Made by a program: the position numbers and the translations under genes. From Firmicutes bacterium HGW-Firmicutes-15 (GTDB lineage Bacteria; Bacillota; Syntrophomonadia; Syntrophomonadales; Syntrophomonadaceae), in the NCBI GenBank assembly GCA_002840245.1, contig PHAA01000028.1, forward strand, positions 1 through 43,498: a DNA stretch of 43,498 nt, in the 5' to 3' direction. Shown in pieces: positions 35,539 through 43,498 of the stretch (positions within the stretch are counted from its first letter, which is position 1; every line of letters begins with the position of its first letter). The notes under the pieces were generated by a model. It had not been told where the DNA came from. It searched no databases and saw nothing but the letters and a program-made list of their open reading frames with translations.

Positions 35539-36641
35539 GTACCCTGGAAGTTAAAGCCGAGAAAAATCGAGCCGAAATATTATATAGCGCTAAAACAGGC
35601 TCCAGTCAGGTACGAATCCTGTTTCATTACATCATTTATACCCTGCCAAAGGTAAAAAGACTCTTGAAACACTGGGCAACAGTAGCATCTCAATGCGTGA
35701 ACGAGGAGCTGCGGGTGCAGGCCTTAAACAGTATCGCCGGCAAAGACTTTCACTGCCAGGGAGGAGCGGTATTTGCAGTTCCTTATTCGGAGAACGAAGA
35801 GCTTCTATTAAAGCTAATCGTTGCCTATCAAACCCTGTGTGACTACCTGGACAACCTCTGTGACCGAGCTAATTGCCTGGATGGAGTGGCTTTTCGCGAG
35901 CTGCATGAATCCCTTCTGGACGCCCTCACTCCTGGAGTTGAGGTGCACAATTATTATTTAAGTTATCCTTGCCAGGATGATGGGGGATATATTGCCAAGC
36001 TAGTAGAGGAATGTCGTCAATGCCTGGTGCAGATGCCCTCCTATAACGTGGTTTATCCCGATTTAATCCAACTGGCTCAAATATACATTGACCTTCAGGT
36101 AAAGAAACACATAGCTTGGGAACATAGAGAAAAGACCTTGATAGACTGGGCCAACTCACATCTTTCCGGGCATCCATCTATACTATGGAATGAGTTTGCC
36201 GCTGCCAGCGGCTCCACTTTGGCGCTGTTCGCGCTATTTGGATTAGCTACTCAGCGTAAAATAAGCCGCAGCGATAGCCAGATTATGGTACAGACCTATT
36301 TTCCCTGGATATGCGGCCTACATATCTTGTTGGATTACTTCATAGATCAGGAGGAAGACCGTGCAGGAGGCGACCTGAACTTTACCTTCTATTACTCCAA
36401 CCAGGAAGAAATGATGAATCGTTTAAAAATATTTATCCGCGAAGCACATACTAGAGCCAGCCAATTACCACATCCCGGTTTTGAGAAGACAGTAATAGAA
36501 GGCCTTTTAGCCATGTATTTTTCCGACAAAAAGGTTAAAAAACAAGGAATTCATAAGATGGCTAGAGAATTAATTAATGAATCAGGTCTCGGAGCCCGTA
36601 ATACCTACCACATATGTGCACTGGTGAGGAAAATAATTTAG
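35535..36641 (+). CDS. ytpB: YtpB-family (DUF2600) large-terpene synthase, tetraprenyl-beta-curcumene synthase-like
   Basis: The protein has 368 residues from the ATG at 35535, which overlaps the prenyl synthase stop (ATGA). In Bacillus YtpB cyclises heptaprenyl diphosphate (C35) to tetraprenyl-beta-curcumene, a precursor of sporulenes. Family traits are VRILFHYIIYTLPKVKRLLK, HFCHxGGAVF-like FHCQGGAVFAVPY, the Asp-rich YQTLCDYLDNLCDR near residues 97-110, and FIDQEEDRAGGDLNF near 270. Asp residues in the last two segments are likely metal ligands. Tight coupling to the prenyl synthase supports substrate supply. No YtpC-like sporulenol cyclase is in the window. The last ~165 bp recur as a decayed copy downstream. 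Confidence 0.85.
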   Translation: MSTLEVKAEKNRAEILYSAKTGSSQVRILFHYIIYTLPKVKRLLKHWATVASQCVNEELRVQALNSIAGKDFHCQGGAVFAVPYSENEELLLKLIVAYQTLCDYLDNLCDRANCLDGVAFRELHESLLDALTPGVEVHNYYLSYPCQDDGGYIAKLVEECRQCLVQMPSYNVVYPDLIQLAQIYIDLQVKKHIAWEHREKTLIDWANSHLSGHPSILWNEFAAASGSTLALFALFGLATQRKISRSDSQIMVQTYFPWICGLHILLDYFIDQEEDRAGGDLNFTFYYSNQEEMMNRLKIFIREAHTRASQLPHPGFEKTVIEGLLAMYFSDKKVKKQGIHKMARELINESGLGARNTYHICALVRKII

Positions 36642-36694
36642 CCCAACAGGACGCAAATGAGGAACGGAAAAAAAGAAAAAGGGGGAGATAATAG

Positions 36695-37486
36695 ATGAAC
36701 GACGTAATAGATTACCAGATTTATGGAGACGACATGCAGATAGTGGAAATCGAGCTAGATCCAGGCGAAGGTGTACGGGCCGAAGCTGGTGCAATGATGT
36801 TTATGGAACAAGGCATAGAGATGCAGACCTCCACTGGAGGTGGAATTTTCAAAGGCTTCAAACGTGCTATCACCGGGGAAAGTTTTTTTATAACCACCTT
36901 TCTTAATAACGGTAACAGGAAGAGCAAGCTGGCCTTTGGGGCACCTTATCCAGGCAGTGTCATTGTTCTGGATCTAGCAAGACTGGGTGGCAAATTTATC
37001 TGTCAGAAAGATTCCTTCCTTTGTTCTGCTCGCGGGGTAGAAGTAGAAGTGGCATTTACTAAGCGTATTGGTGCCGGACTATTTGGTGGGGAAGGCTTTA
37101 TCTTGCAGAGATTGGAAGGTGATGGCTTAGCCTTCGTCCATGCTGGAGGAACACTGATAGAAAAAAATCTAGTTGCCGGAGAGACTCTGCGCGTTGACAC
37201 GGGTTGTCTGGCAGCTATGGCTACTACGGTCGATTACGATATTCAGTTTGTGGGCGGCTTTAAAAATTCCCTGTTTGGCGGAGAAGGGTTGTTCCTTGCC
37301 AAGCTGACCGGCCCAGGTTTAGTGTATCTGCAGAGCCTGCCCCTTTCTCGTCTGGCTGACCGAATCGTAGCTGCATCCCGCTTCGGCAGTAATAGAGAGG
37401 AAAGTAGAGGTCTCGGTGGTATTGGTGGAGCTGTGCTGGGTGCAGGATTACTGGGCAGCTTTCTAGGAGGCGGGGATGGCGATTAG
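36695..37486 (+). CDS. AIM24/TIGR00266 family protein
   Basis: The protein has 263 residues, ATG at 36695 after GGGGGAGATAATAG. The family is a beta-rich trypsin-inhibitor/tubby-like fold of unknown function, related to mitochondrial Aim24. Landmarks are the [20 protein letters not shown] start, [40 protein letters not shown] and the second [21 protein letters not shown] Gly-rich tail ([19 protein letters not shown]) could insert in a membrane. It lies 54 bp after ytpB in the same direction and ends at a terminator, so the three genes may form one transcript; a link to terpenoids or membrane is inference. Confidence 0.9.
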   Translation: MNDVIDYQIYGDDMQIVEIELDPGEGVRAEAGAMMFMEQGIEMQTSTGGGIFKGFKRAITGESFFITTFLNNGNRKSKLAFGAPYPGSVIVLDLARLGGKFICQKDSFLCSARGVEVEVAFTKRIGAGLFGGEGFILQRLEGDGLAFVHAGGTLIEKNLVAGETLRVDTGCLAAMATTVDYDIQFVGGFKNSLFGGEGLFLAKLTGPGLVYLQSLPLSRLADRIVAASRFGSNREESRGLGGIGGAVLGAGLLGSFLGGGDGD

Positions 37487-37512
37487 TATTATTTAGTTAA
37501 GGGTAGTTAGGG

Positions 37513-37550
37513 AAACCCCTGGAACTGGTTGACGACCAGTCCGGGGGTTT
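37513..37550 (+). terminator. Intrinsic terminator after the AIM24 gene
   Basis: AAACCCC...ACTGGT, loop TGACG, ACCAGT...GGGGTTT forms a two-part stem. The downstream ATCGTTTTCT is moderately T-rich. Confidence 0.75.
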
Positions 37551-37655
37551 ATCGTTTTCTTCTAAAGAACAGAACTGCGAGAAAAATAACCCGCACCGGT
37601 GTCGCTGATAAAAAGGTGATTTTGGTCGTATGCATTTCTCGCGTTCTATCGGATA

Positions 37656-37820
37656 CCGGCTTTGAGAAAACAGTCATAGAAAGCCTTTTGGCCATGTATT
37701 TTTCCGACAAATAAGTTAAAAAACAAGGAATTCATAGGATGGCTAGAGCATTAATAAATGAATCAGGTATAGGGCCCGTACTACTTATCACATATGTTCA
37801 CTGGTACGAATAATTATATA
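37656..37820 (+). pseudogene. Decayed duplicate of the ytpB 3' end
   Basis: About 165 bp repeat the last part of ytpB (36475-36640) at an offset of about 1181 bp. Both contain GCCATGTATTTTTCCGACAA and GTTAAAAAACAAGGAATTCA. The copy has an in-frame TAA in place of a Lys codon after FSDK, plus small indels near its end, so it cannot encode the tail. Upstream it runs into unrelated sequence that still reads open back to 37529. The rest of 37551-37909 shows no gene other than a TATATAAT box (37855-37860) before the next gene. Confidence 0.88.
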
Positions 37821-37909
37821 TATTTAATCTCTGGAAGGAATTAGGGAAATGCTATATAATATAGTGATACATGCGGGATTCTAAGTGAAATAGAAAGGAA
37901 CCTGTGAAT

Positions 37910-39028
37910 ATGAGTCTAGCAATCGATACAAGTGAAAGCAAAGAGCTTAGTCAATTAATTAGGAGTGAAGCTACTATAAAAGCTTTACTTGATGCTTCTA
38001 ATGAATCAGCTTTCCTATATAATAACCAGGGTTATGTTGTCACCCTAAATGAGACTGCCGCCAGGCGACTAAATATGAAAATCGAAGATATTATTGGCAG
38101 ACATGTGAAAGAAATTTTCCCTATTGAAGTTGCTAATAATCGTATAGAACACATAAATAAGTTGGTTGAAAATGGAAAACCAGTAAGATTTCAGGATAAA
38201 CGTGATGATCATTACTTTGACAATTCTATGGTTCCTATAATGGATCAGGATGGCAAGGTTGAAATGCTGGCTGTATTTTATCATGACATAACGGATCATA
38301 AGCTAGCAGAAATAAAAATACTCAAGCAAAGGGATGAATTAGAGCGTTCTAACCAAGAGTTGGAGCAATTTGCATATGTAGCATCCCATGACTTACAGGA
38401 ACCGTTAAGGAAGATTGCAAGCTTCATTACCCTTTTGGAAAGGCGTTATAAAGGTGCTTTAGATGAAGATGCCGACCGATATATCCATTATGTGGTTGAT
38501 GGCGCTACTAGGATGCAGGGCTTGATCAATGACTTGTTAACCTACTCTCGGGTGGGGAAACAAAACGTAGAGCTAACTATGGTAAACTGCAACAATGTCC
38601 TTTCACATGTACTTCGTGATTTAGAACATGTAATTACATCAAATGACGCTGTAATAACAGTTGAAGATTTACCGAAGGTCTGGGGGAATTCTGTTCAGTT
38701 AAGGCAACTATTTATGAACTTATTGAGCAACGCCATTAAATTCAAGGGACCCCAAATACCCGAAATACAGATAAAAGCCGAGCAGCAAGAAGGCAAATAT
38801 GTTTTTTCATTCAGAGATAATGGAATAGGTATAGAACCCGAATATAAAGAACGAATATTCCAGATGTTTCAACGTCTCCATACCAAAGAAGAGTACCCGG
38901 GGACTGGTATTGGACTGGCTGTCTGCAAGAAAATAGTTGATATTAATGGTGGGCAAATATGGTTTGAATCTGAGAACGGAATGGGAACCGTCTTCTATTT
39001 CTCATGGCCAATGAAAGGACGATGTTAA
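37910..39028 (+). CDS. Soluble PAS-domain sensor histidine kinase
   Basis: The protein has about 373 residues from the ATG at 37910, 10 bp after AAGGAA; a GTG at 37904 is possible. PAS domain (about 18-130, [20 protein letters not shown]), a short coiled coil ([20 protein letters not shown]), then a HisKA domain with H160 in [14 protein letters not shown], the variant H box of phytochrome-like and cyanobacterial kinases. The ATPase domain has [19 protein letters not shown] and [13 protein letters not shown]. No membrane helix. It is followed after one base by a single-domain receiver, then a receiver-GGDEF protein, so it probably starts a small phosphorelay ending in cyclic-di-GMP control. 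Confidence 0.92.
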   Translation: MSLAIDTSESKELSQLIRSEATIKALLDASNESAFLYNNQGYVVTLNETAARRLNMKIEDIIGRHVKEIFPIEVANNRIEHINKLVENGKPVRFQDKRDDHYFDNSMVPIMDQDGKVEMLAVFYHDITDHKLAEIKILKQRDELERSNQELEQFAYVASHDLQEPLRKIASFITLLERRYKGALDEDADRYIHYVVDGATRMQGLINDLLTYSRVGKQNVELTMVNCNNVLSHVLRDLEHVITSNDAVITVEDLPKVWGNSVQLRQLFMNLLSNAIKFKGPQIPEIQIKAEQQEGKYVFSFRDNGIGIEPEYKERIFQMFQRLHTKEEYPGTGIGLAVCKKIVDINGGQIWFESENGMGTVFYFSWPMKGRC

Positions 39029-39029
39029 T

Positions 39030-39479
39030 ATGGTCGAAAATAATGAGTTTCGAATTCTGCTCGTTGAAGATGATCCTGGCGATGCTGAGTTAATCAGGGA
39101 AGGGTTAAGAGATGCTAAAATCCTAATTGATTTACAGGCTGTGGATGATGGCATAAAAGCTTTGAAATATCTCCGGCATGAACACCCCTACGAGAAAAGC
39201 CTTCTACCCGATATTATTCTTCTGGATTTAAACCTTCCCAAAAAGGATGGTCGGGAGGTTTTAGGGGAGATAAAGAGCGACCCCCTGTTACGTAGAATTC
39301 CAGTTGTGGTTTTGACTACATCCGATGCAGAAATTGATATTATTAAGAGCTATACATTAGGGGCGAATTGCTACATTACCAAACCGGTAAATTTGGATGG
39401 TTTTCTTAAGGTAGTACAAACTATTGAAGGCTTTTGGTTAACGGTGGTTAGGCTTCCCTATAATTCAGGTGAATATTGA
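39030..39479 (+). CDS. Single-domain response regulator (Rcp1-like)
   Basis: This 149-residue protein consists of one receiver domain: acidic [14 protein letters not shown] near the N-terminus, phospho-acceptor D66 in [16 protein letters not shown], the conserved Thr in [10 protein letters not shown] and Lys in YITKPVN. This subtype, with DPGDxELI after the acidic pair and a longer loop before LLDLNLP, is typical of receivers paired with phytochrome-like kinases. There is no output domain; it may shuttle phosphate or act by protein contact. The ATG is one base after the kinase stop, and the next gene starts two bases after its own stop, so all three are coupled. Confidence 0.93.
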   Translation: MVENNEFRILLVEDDPGDAELIREGLRDAKILIDLQAVDDGIKALKYLRHEHPYEKSLLPDIILLDLNLPKKDGREVLGEIKSDPLLRRIPVVVLTTSDAEIDIIKSYTLGANCYITKPVNLDGFLKVVQTIEGFWLTVVRLPYNSGEY

Positions 39480-39480
39480 G

Positions 39481-40392
39481 ATGAGTATGGATATGTCGAT
39501 AAAAACATTGTTAATCGAAGACGATGCAGCCGACCGACTGTTTATTAAACAGGTATTATTAGAAAATGAAAGAACCTCCTATGATATCCATTTTTGTGAG
39601 TGTCTTTCCACAGCCATGGAAATGCTGGAGCAGAATAGTTTCGATATAATTCTTTTGGACTTAATTCTTTCTGATTCTTATGGAATTGATACATTTAAAA
39701 AAGTATTTGATAAATATAAAGGTATACCGATTGTTATATTGAGCGGTATAACCGACGAGCTGGTTGCGTTGGATGCAGTGCGAAAAGGAGCCCAGGATTA
39801 CCTCATGAAGAATGAGATAACCCCTATACTACTTAAACGCATAATTAATTATGCTATTGAAAGAAACCAGTTGATGAATAAACTTAACCAAAAATCAATT
39901 ACCGATGATTTAACCGAACTATATAACCGGCGTGGTTTCTTAAATATGGCACACCAGCACCTGGATTTGGCCCGTAGAATTGAAAAGAAAATTGGACTTT
40001 TCTTTATAGACTTGGATGGAATGAAAGACATCAATGATAGGTTTGGACACCAGGAAGGTGACCGCGCACTTATTTATGTATCAACAGTTCTAAAAGAATG
40101 TTTCCGGGTTACGGATTTGATTGGACATCTGCACGGAGATGAGTTTGCCGTTTTGGTTTACCTGGAAAGTATTAACGACCTGAAGGAATTGGAAGAGAGA
40201 GTACGCGATAAAATCCAGAAACATAATTGTGTTTCTGCGGATAAATATTTGCTGTCAGTAAGTATTGGCAGTATATATATGGACCCTCAGGAGGATATTG
40301 ATATCCAAAGATCCCTGGATAAAGCAGATCAATTGATGTATCAGGAGAAAGCTGAGAAAAAGAAATTAAATGCCTCGAAAAATATAGAATAA
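39481..40392 (+). CDS. Receiver-GGDEF protein (putative diguanylate cyclase, variant motif)
   Basis: The protein has about 303 residues from the ATG at 39481, 9 bp after AGGTG. A receiver domain (about 5-125) carries IEDDAADRLFIKQVL and D60 in ILLDLILSDSYG. A GGDEF domain (about 140-298) carries LTELYNRRGFLNM, FFIDLDGMKDINDRFGHQEG and the active-site loop HLHGDEFAVLV. The loop reads HGDEF (H218-F222), with His in place of the first Gly; the catalytic GDE part remains, so activity is possible but not assured. No RxxD inhibitory site is obvious. It is the likely output of the preceding kinase and receiver and ends at a strong terminator. Confidence 0.92.
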   Translation: MSMDMSIKTLLIEDDAADRLFIKQVLLENERTSYDIHFCECLSTAMEMLEQNSFDIILLDLILSDSYGIDTFKKVFDKYKGIPIVILSGITDELVALDAVRKGAQDYLMKNEITPILLKRIINYAIERNQLMNKLNQKSITDDLTELYNRRGFLNMAHQHLDLARRIEKKIGLFFIDLDGMKDINDRFGHQEGDRALIYVSTVLKECFRVTDLIGHLHGDEFAVLVYLESINDLKELEERVRDKIQKHNCVSADKYLLSVSIGSIYMDPQEDIDIQRSLDKADQLMYQEKAEKKKLNASKNIE

Positions 40393-40396
40393 GTAA

Positions 40397-40437
40397 AAAA
40401 GCCCCTGGAGTTGACAAAATACCAGCCAGGGGCTTTT
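40397..40437. terminator. Bidirectional terminator
   Basis: AAAAGCCCCTGG pairs with CCAGGGGCTTTT around a loop of about 17 nt. A and T runs on both sides let it serve the GGDEF gene (plus) and the convergent minus-strand gene. Confidence 0.88.
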
Positions 40438-40462
40438 AAAATATTCGCCTGTTATACTGATA

Positions 40463-40861
40463 CTATACCCTGCCACCATTAGCCTTCATAATCGCTACAG
40501 CTTTTTCAATATTATCCTTTGAGGTCACCAATGTGAGCATAAAATTCTCCTCGCCAGCTAAATTATCATTGTTGATTCCTCGCCCATTTTCAGTATCATT
40601 GGCTGCAAGCAAGGGATTAGCACCATCATCTACACCCGCACTGTTTGAATAGATTGTCGGTCCGTGTAGTGTAATGGCATTATTAATCGGGTTATTATAC
40701 TCACTATCATTTACTACTCCAAAACGCGAAATCCGATCAATCTGGATTGAACCTTCATTAGGCACCAGTTTTGCCTTCTTCAAAGCTTCCATAGCCTTCT
40801 GCGCCATAGTGCTGGAAGGGAAAAAGCCCAATATGCTATGTTCATTTCTATCTAATTCCAT
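40463..40861 (-). CDS. Hypothetical protein, unrecognised
   Basis: The protein has 132 residues from the ATG at 40861, which has GGGGGTGAT upstream; a longer frame to 40879 would overlap that site. The N-terminal part (ILGFFPSSTMAQKAMEALKK to about residue 35) looks like the beta-alpha start of small stress proteins of the YflT type, and the C-terminal part (NFMLTLVTSKDNIEKAVAIM) like a second beta-alpha unit. The middle is rich in Asn and Asp (NPINNAITL; NDTENGRGINNDN) and probably disordered or loop-forming. No signal peptide or membrane segment. A ferredoxin-like two-unit fold is a guess. Confidence 0.7.
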   Translation of the reverse strand: MELDRNEHSILGFFPSSTMAQKAMEALKKAKLVPNEGSIQIDRISRFGVVNDSEYNNPINNAITLHGPTIYSNSAGVDDGANPLLAANDTENGRGINNDNLAGEENFMLTLVTSKDNIEKAVAIMKANGGRV

Positions 40862-41077
40862 AAAAATCACCCCCATCATTTTTCTTAATTTGGCATATTA
40901 GGCTGGTGATTATTCACATGTTTAATATATTAATAATACGAATAATATTAGGGAGGAAGTTCGTATCTTGATCGCTAGGCAATAGACATTTGGAAGGGTA
41001 AATTCGGAGCAGTAAAGCCATCTCCCATTATGTTTTTATCCAGTAGGTGGAATAACAGCGCTGATTCTTTCTTTATA

Positions 41078-41548
41078 TTAATTTCTTTGTTTTAAAATAG
41101 TCTGCCTGGGTAAAAAACCGTAACGAGCATAGAATGAAAACGCGATTTCGTTACCGGAAGCGACATGTACGTTTTTAACTCTTGTCTCTAAATCATCCAT
41201 CCAACCCAGAGCTGTTTTCATGAAGTGGTCCCCAATACCCTGGCCACGATAATCAGCTTTAACAAATATGGATTCGATTTCTCCCTGACTACGCTTACCT
41301 ATTGAGCTTATAGAATAGCCGATCAACATCTTCTGATCCAAATTATCAGCTATCTCAATGCGCAACAAACCCTCTGCAGCCTTTTCCAGGAACATGATTT
41401 GGCGTTGTGCAAAGCTTAAGACTTCGTATTCCTGCTTAAAGTAGGTGGACAGGTTTTTATGGTACACATTTAACTCTTCCCAGAGGGGTCCAATTATACC
41501 AAGTAATTTTTCATTGCCCACCATATATCCTATCTGCGATTGGGTCAT
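41078..41548 (-). CDS. GNAT family N-acetyltransferase
   Basis: The protein has 156 residues from the ATG at 41548, preceded by AAAGGAGTACTATCC; the frame to 41566 would include the site. The acetyl-CoA-binding motif A is clear (IESIFVKADYRGQGIGDHFM), and the C-terminal NEIAFSFYARYGFLPRQTIL is typical motif B of GNAT enzymes. The target (amino acid, antibiotic or protein) cannot be told. It stands alone, with a 216-bp gap to the gene on its 3' side and a 404-bp gap upstream. Confidence 0.88.
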   Translation of the reverse strand: MTQSQIGYMVGNEKLLGIIGPLWEELNVYHKNLSTYFKQEYEVLSFAQRQIMFLEKAAEGLLRIEIADNLDQKMLIGYSISSIGKRSQGEIESIFVKADYRGQGIGDHFMKTALGWMDDLETRVKNVHVASGNEIAFSFYARYGFLPRQTILKQRN

Positions 41549-41653
41549 GGATAGTACTCCTTTCATAAGTCAAAGGCCTGAGCCTAAATAATATTTATGT
41601 CATTTAATTAATCCTCTCGACTTATTCTTTTTCCCGCCAGACTATATATGAAT

Positions 41654-41669
41654 AAGTATTCTGATACTT
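41654..41669. repeat. Short palindrome upstream of the acetyltransferase gene
   Basis: AAGTATTCTGATACTT is a 6-bp inverted repeat with a 4-bp centre about 105 bp upstream of the acetyltransferase start. It may be an operator. The surrounding gap 41549-41889 is A/T-rich and shows no gene. Confidence 0.3.
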
Positions 41670-41889
41670 TTCAACGACTCTTCTAATTCACAAGTAATTA
41701 TCGGTAGTCACTATACAAATTGTTTTTCAGTCTAAAATATACTGTTTACTAAGTCAATGTATTAAGGGCAATATTTCTCGCAAGGATTGTTTATGCTATT
41801 CTATTGGCTAATACTTGAATACAGTTGAGGGTTAACAGTAAACCCCTCCAAGCTTAAGAACAGACCTTTATGCAGCACTTTGACTCACA

Positions 41890-41922
41890 AAAATACCCGC
41901 CGCATTTTGCGACGGGTATTTT
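41890..41922. terminator. Terminator downstream of the repeat-rich protein gene
   Basis: AAAATACCCG and CGGGTATTTT, with CGC/GCG inside, form a stem around ATTTT. T-runs occur on both strands. It lies 31 bp after the minus-strand stop at 41953. Confidence 0.8.
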
Positions 41923-41952
41923 GTAGTTGTTATGCAATTATTATATTTTGGA

Positions 41953-43498
41953 CTATGGAGTAGTTGAGCTGGCAGCTTTAGCCACATTGGGCTGTACTTG
42001 TATAATCTGAGTAGCACCGTCGTAGCTGACTTCTGAGTTTAAACTTTTCCCGACGAATGCCAAAGGCACTACTGTACGGCTGTTCACGATTTTTGCAGGG
42101 ACATCGAGAGTAACCTCTTTACCATCAACTTTGGCTAAATTACTACCGATAGTCATTTCCACCGTTTTCCCATCGCGGAGCATAGTTACAGTTTGGGTGT
42201 TTGCTTCATACTTAACCTGTGCTCCCATTGACTCTGCAATTGCCTTGAAAGGCACTAAGGTTCTGCCCTCTTCTATAAAGGGCTGGGTATCAAAACTCGG
42301 CTTTACCCCATTCACAAAGACCTTGGGACCATCGATGCCAGCTTTTTGATATAATTCACCAGCTTTATCGTACAGTGCTGTATTATTTGGTGCCATAGCG
42401 ATAGCTTTCTCAATATTCTGTACCGCCGCTGCATTATTCCCGGCCTTGGCAGCCATATTGGCTGTATAGGTACTCACAAGAGCGTCGGGATGTTCTTTTA
42501 ATTGAGAATTTAATACTGCAGCTGCTTCAGAAAATTTGCCTTCCTTTTCCAAATTTCTGGCCTCAACTAGGATCGTATTTCCCGGAGCACCTACTGAGGC
42601 ATCAGTCAGAAAATCACCTAGGTTATCCAATGTTGCTTTATCGGCTGCTTTTTGATCAGTGCCTCCAGCCTTGGCTTCAAGCATGGCTTTGTAAACATTA
42701 GGTGGGGCACCGGGTATATTGGCAAATGGTGCCTTCGGATCACTTAAAACTTCTGCTGCCTCTTTGTATTTGCCTTGAGCCTCCAGGGCTTGAGCCTTAG
42801 CAATCCAATCATGCCCCGGTTGCCCTGTTGAAGCTTGTTTTAGAAAATCTCCAAAACCGGTCTGACTTTTGTTATCAAAGATTATACCTGCACCAGGAGC
42901 AGATTGATATGGCTGAGACATTGGGCCAAACTTACCTGGGTTAAGACCTTTCATGAGCTCCTGGGTTTGCAGGTCCATGGTCTTCTCGCCTTTTAGGACT
43001 TGGCCAAATTGGGCAGATGTCATGTTAGCAGGTAAATTAACCCCAAACTTGTTAGCATCAAAGTTATCGGCTACTTTATCAAGGGTTATTCCATCCGGAA
43101 TCTTAACCAGGGTGCCGGGAATAAATGCTGGCGCACCAAAACCGCCACCAGCGGCTCCGCCTGAACCCATCTGACCACCAGGAGCACCGGCACCAGTGCC
43201 GCCTGGGAATTGGCCACCGGTTGCACCACCGCCGGGGAACTGCCCGCCGGTAGCACCACTACCAGGGAATTGGCCTCCTGAAGCACCGGGCATACTGCTT
43301 CCCAAGCCCTGAATACCCCCACTGAATACGGATGATCCTCCAAATACTCCCTGTGGGGGAGAAGAAGACATACCAGTACCGCCAGGCATACTACCGCCAG
43401 GCATAGTACCACCAGGCATACTACCACCAGGCATACTACCACCACCAGGCATACTACCACCACCAGGCATACTACCACCGCCAGGCATACTACCACCG
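41953..43498 (-). CDS. Low-complexity Gly-rich protein with TPR-like and copper-amine-oxidase-N-like domains (5' end outside window)
   Basis: At least 514 residues are visible; the frame is still open at the window edge, so the true N-terminus and any signal peptide are not seen. The visible part starts with MPGGGS/MPGGS/MPGGT repeats, then three GGQFPG decapeptide repeats and a Gly/Ala-rich stretch. A middle part has TPR-like helices (WIAKAQALEAQGKYKEAAEV; VEARNLEKEGKFSEAAAVLN; AVQNIEKAIAMAPNNTALYD). The C-terminal ~110 residues match the Cu_amine_oxidN1-type domain (VFVNGVKPSFDTQPFIEEGR, TLVPFKAIAESMGAQVKYEA, IVNSRTVVPLAFVGKSL), common in secreted Clostridial proteins. It is likely an extracellular or wall-associated protein; function unknown. 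Confidence 0.8.
   Translation of the reverse strand, partial: GGSMPGGGSMPGGGSMPGGGSMPGGSMPGGTMPGGSMPGGTGMSSSPPQGVFGGSSVFSGGIQGLGSSMPGASGGQFPGSGATGGQFPGGGATGGQFPGGTGAGAPGGQMGSGGAAGGGFGAPAFIPGTLVKIPDGITLDKVADNFDANKFGVNLPANMTSAQFGQVLKGEKTMDLQTQELMKGLNPGKFGPMSQPYQSAPGAGIIFDNKSQTGFGDFLKQASTGQPGHDWIAKAQALEAQGKYKEAAEVLSDPKAPFANIPGAPPNVYKAMLEAKAGGTDQKAADKATLDNLGDFLTDASVGAPGNTILVEARNLEKEGKFSEAAAVLNSQLKEHPDALVSTYTANMAAKAGNNAAAVQNIEKAIAMAPNNTALYDKAGELYQKAGIDGPKVFVNGVKPSFDTQPFIEEGRTLVPFKAIAESMGAQVKYEANTQTVTMLRDGKTVEMTIGSNLAKVDGKEVTLDVPAKIVNSRTVVPLAFVGKSLNSEVSYDGATQIIQVQPNVAKAASSTTP
43197..43287 (-). repeat. Tandem ~30-bp repeats encoding GGQFPGxGAT
   Basis: Three consecutive ten-residue units (GQFPGSGATG, GQFPGGGATG, GQFPGGTGAG) lie inside the same gene, with DNA-level similarity between units. 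Confidence 0.8.
43375..43498 (-). repeat. Tandem 15/18-bp repeats encoding MPGG(G)S/T
   Basis: Units of ATGCCTGGYGGTGGTAGT (18 bp) and shorter 15-bp forms repeat in frame, at least seven times, and continue beyond the window. Codon use is almost identical between units, which points to slippage or recent expansion. Confidence 0.92.

Noticed and set aside
37529-37714. Independent 61-codon gene after the AIM24 gene
   Set aside because: Its 3' part is the decayed ytpB copy, and its 5' part overlaps a terminator and has no ribosome binding site.
43375-43498. CRISPR array
   Set aside because: The 15/18-bp repeats are contiguous, without spacers, and lie in frame inside a coding region.

Overview
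The window is a chromosomal segment of an anaerobic, spore-forming, probably motile member of the Clostridia. The best guess is a Syntrophomonas-like syntrophic fatty-acid degrader. That guess rests on gene content alone: an acyl-CoA dehydrogenase beside butyrate-type CoA-transferases and a sigma-54 activator, sporulation genes (yunB, ylmC/ymxH), the Gram-positive ylm/divIVA division cluster, MurT-GatD lipid II amidation, and frequent TTG/GTG starts behind strong GGAGG-type ribosome binding sites. No rRNA, CRISPR array, prophage or complete insertion sequence was seen.

Layout. Positions 1-6.1 kb hold acyl-CoA metabolism: the end of an acyl-CoA dehydrogenase, a half-length CoA-transferase paralogue, a full CoA-transferase, and a convergent sigma-54 activator with a CBS domain and four PAS domains. 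Positions 6.3-8.1 kb hold tRNA-Glu and tRNA-Gln behind a consensus promoter, next to gltX. Positions 8.1-10.1 kb hold yunB and a two-gene flagellar rod unit. Positions 10.3-26.3 kb are an expanded version of the ylm-divIVA-ileS neighbourhood known from Bacillus: ylmC, nrdR, a DUF2007 gene, pgeF (ylmD), a PhoP/PhoR-type pair, a membrane-anchored HlyD-like protein, ylmE, sepF, proC, yggT (ylmG), a U32 protein, divIVA, yggU, then an EamA transporter, an orphan solute-binding lipoprotein, nth and ileS.

Positions 26-32.2 kb hold an ACT protein paired with a UPF0210/PFL protein, two small proteins, a GT4 glycosyltransferase, and murT and gatD separated by an unusual repeat-bearing spacer. Positions 32.2-37.9 kb hold a chemoreceptor and a terpenoid pair: a trans-polyprenyl diphosphate synthase, possibly started at ATT, translationally coupled to a YtpB-family large-terpene synthase. 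An AIM24-family gene and a decayed second copy of the ytpB 3' end follow. Positions 37.9-40.4 kb hold a soluble histidine kinase, a single-domain receiver and a receiver-GGDEF protein. The right end has two small minus-strand genes and the 3' part of a low-complexity, TPR and copper-amine-oxidase-N-like protein that runs off the window.

The least expected items are two MITE-like palindromic elements, one with a solo end overlapping the stop codon of the phoP-like gene; the duplicated ytpB tail; the recently expanded PAS repeats; and the coupled prenyl synthase/large-terpene synthase pair. No wholly new multi-gene system could be demonstrated from sequence alone.
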